NCBI GenBank assembly: GCA_002327725.1
Contig: DCXP01000010.1
Span: forward strand, 516-8,577
Source: Proteobacteria bacterium UBA2133
GTDB taxonomy: Bacteria; Pseudomonadota; Gammaproteobacteria; Arenicellales; UBA868
DNA length: 8,062 bases
Direction: 5' to 3'
The stretch's first letter is position 1. Each line of letters starts with the position of its first letter. Below, piece after piece: positions 7,346 to 8,062 of this stretch. The translations under genes were made by a program, and so were the position numbers. The notes beneath the pieces were generated by a model, which saw only the letters and a list, made by a program, of their open reading frames with translations, had not been told where the DNA came from and made no database searches.

Positions 7346-8062
7346 ATGTCGAATTCTCGTCAGAAACTGTCGCCCATTTCGCTGCTGGTGATTCTGTGTG
7401 CCGCACAGGTGCTGGCGATGGCAGGTTTCGCCAACTTTGCGGTGCTGCTGAATGATTTCACTGCCCTGTGGAATTTGAGCAGCACCCAGGCGGGTTGGAT
7501 CGGTGGTATCTACTTTGCGGGCTACGTGGTGGCCGTTCCCTTTCTCGTGGGTTTGACGGATGTTGTCGACGCACGCCGGATTTATCTCTTTGGTTTGCTC
7601 TGCGGCATCGTCGGCTCTGTTGGCTTTGGTTTGTTCGCGGACGATTTCTTGAGTGCGATGGTTTTTCGCTTTCTGGCGGGTATCTCCCTTGCCGGCACCT
7701 ATATGCCGGGTCTGCAGATTTTGAACGACAGACTCAAAGAGGACTACCGGCAGAAAGCCTTGCCCTGGTATCTCAGCGCTTTCAGTCTGGGTACGGCAGC
7801 GTCTTACTATTTCACGGGGCTTGCGGGTGCAATGCTGCCGTGGAGCGAGGTTTTCCTGCTGGCAGGCGCGGTGCAGATAGTCTGCCTTTTGCTCGTTTAT
7901 TTCACGATTCCAGTAAAGCACCCGGATCGGTCAAATCCGTCAGATCGTCATCCGCTGGATTTTCGCCCGGTTTTTAAAAATCGCACAGCACTTGCCTATA
8001 TCTGGGGATACACGGGGCATACTTATGAACTCTTTGCTTATCGCGCCTGGATCGTGGCTTTT
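7346..8062 (+). CDS. MFS transporter, N-terminal part (runs off the window)
   Basis: The frame is open from the ATG at 7346 to the last base, 239 codons with no stop, so the C-terminal half is missing from the window rather than broken. Hydrophobic stretches suggest helices at about 11-31, 48-68, 79-98, 103-123, 141-161 and 168-188, then a polar loop (190-213) and the start of helix 7. The loop between helices 2 and 3 carries an MFS signature (G69, D72, D75, R77, R78), and helix 4 begins with R108-F-L-A-G. This is an inner-membrane permease. An in-frame TAA at 7274 and the lack of other start codons make 7346 the likely start, though no good Shine-Dalgarno precedes it. Divergent pairing with the catabolic genes suggests it imports their substrate; the substrate cannot be told from sequence. 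Confidence 0.88.
   Translation, partial: MSNSRQKLSPISLLVILCAAQVLAMAGFANFAVLLNDFTALWNLSSTQAGWIGGIYFAGYVVAVPFLVGLTDVVDARRIYLFGLLCGIVGSVGFGLFADDFLSAMVFRFLAGISLAGTYMPGLQILNDRLKEDYRQKALPWYLSAFSLGTAASYYFTGLAGAMLPWSEVFLLAGAVQIVCLLLVYFTIPVKHPDRSNPSDRHPLDFRPVFKNRTALAYIWGYTGHTYELFAYRAWIVAF

Noticed and set aside
7265..7921. 218-codon minus-strand frame and a 169-codon plus-strand frame (7468-7977) near the right end
   Set aside because: Both overlap the MFS transporter frame that starts at 7346. Only that frame gives regular membrane helices and an MFS loop motif; the other two products are low-complexity shadows.

Overview
The window is a compact catabolic gene cluster from a GC-rich bacterium. Protein style and gene content suggest a proteobacterium, most plausibly a marine or soil alpha- or gammaproteobacterium. 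That assignment is inference; there is no rRNA, tRNA or phylogenetic marker here.

Layout. Five intact genes run leftward on the minus strand. In transcription order they are: an enolase-superfamily (MR_MLE) enzyme resembling hydroxyproline-betaine epimerase (7205 to 6090), a DapA-fold Schiff-base lyase (6071 to 5169), an 803-residue flavoprotein of the dimethylglycine/sarcosine dehydrogenase type with a folate-binding GcvT half (5130 to 2719), a non-pyrrolysine MttB-superfamily methyltransferase (2673 to 1144), and a PLP lyase of the D-cysteine desulfhydrase / ACC deaminase fold (1071 to 43). Gaps are 18, 38, 45 and 72 bp, so a single operon is likely. The first gene starts back to back with a plus-strand MFS transporter (from 7346) that runs off the window's right edge. 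The 140-bp space between them should hold the divergent promoters. Bases 1-42 lie downstream of the last gene and show nothing recognisable.

How the genes may work together (inference). Two enzymes fit stepwise N-demethylation: the MttB-like protein for a quaternary amine (methyl to a corrinoid protein, not encoded here) and the flavoprotein for the resulting tertiary or secondary amine (methyl carbon to tetrahydrofolate). The MR_MLE enzyme keeps both lysines and the metal ligands used in 1,1-proton transfer, which fits epimerisation at the alpha carbon of an amino acid or betaine. The DapA-like and PLP enzymes fit later deamination, dehydration or C-C cleavage. The transporter would import the substrate. 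Together this looks like a betaine or N-methylated amino acid degradation pathway that uses MttB chemistry instead of the Rieske demethylases of known proline-betaine routes. The actual substrate cannot be read from the sequence.

There are no mobile elements, CRISPR arrays, RNA genes or broken genes. The large open frames opposite the genes are GC-driven shadows.
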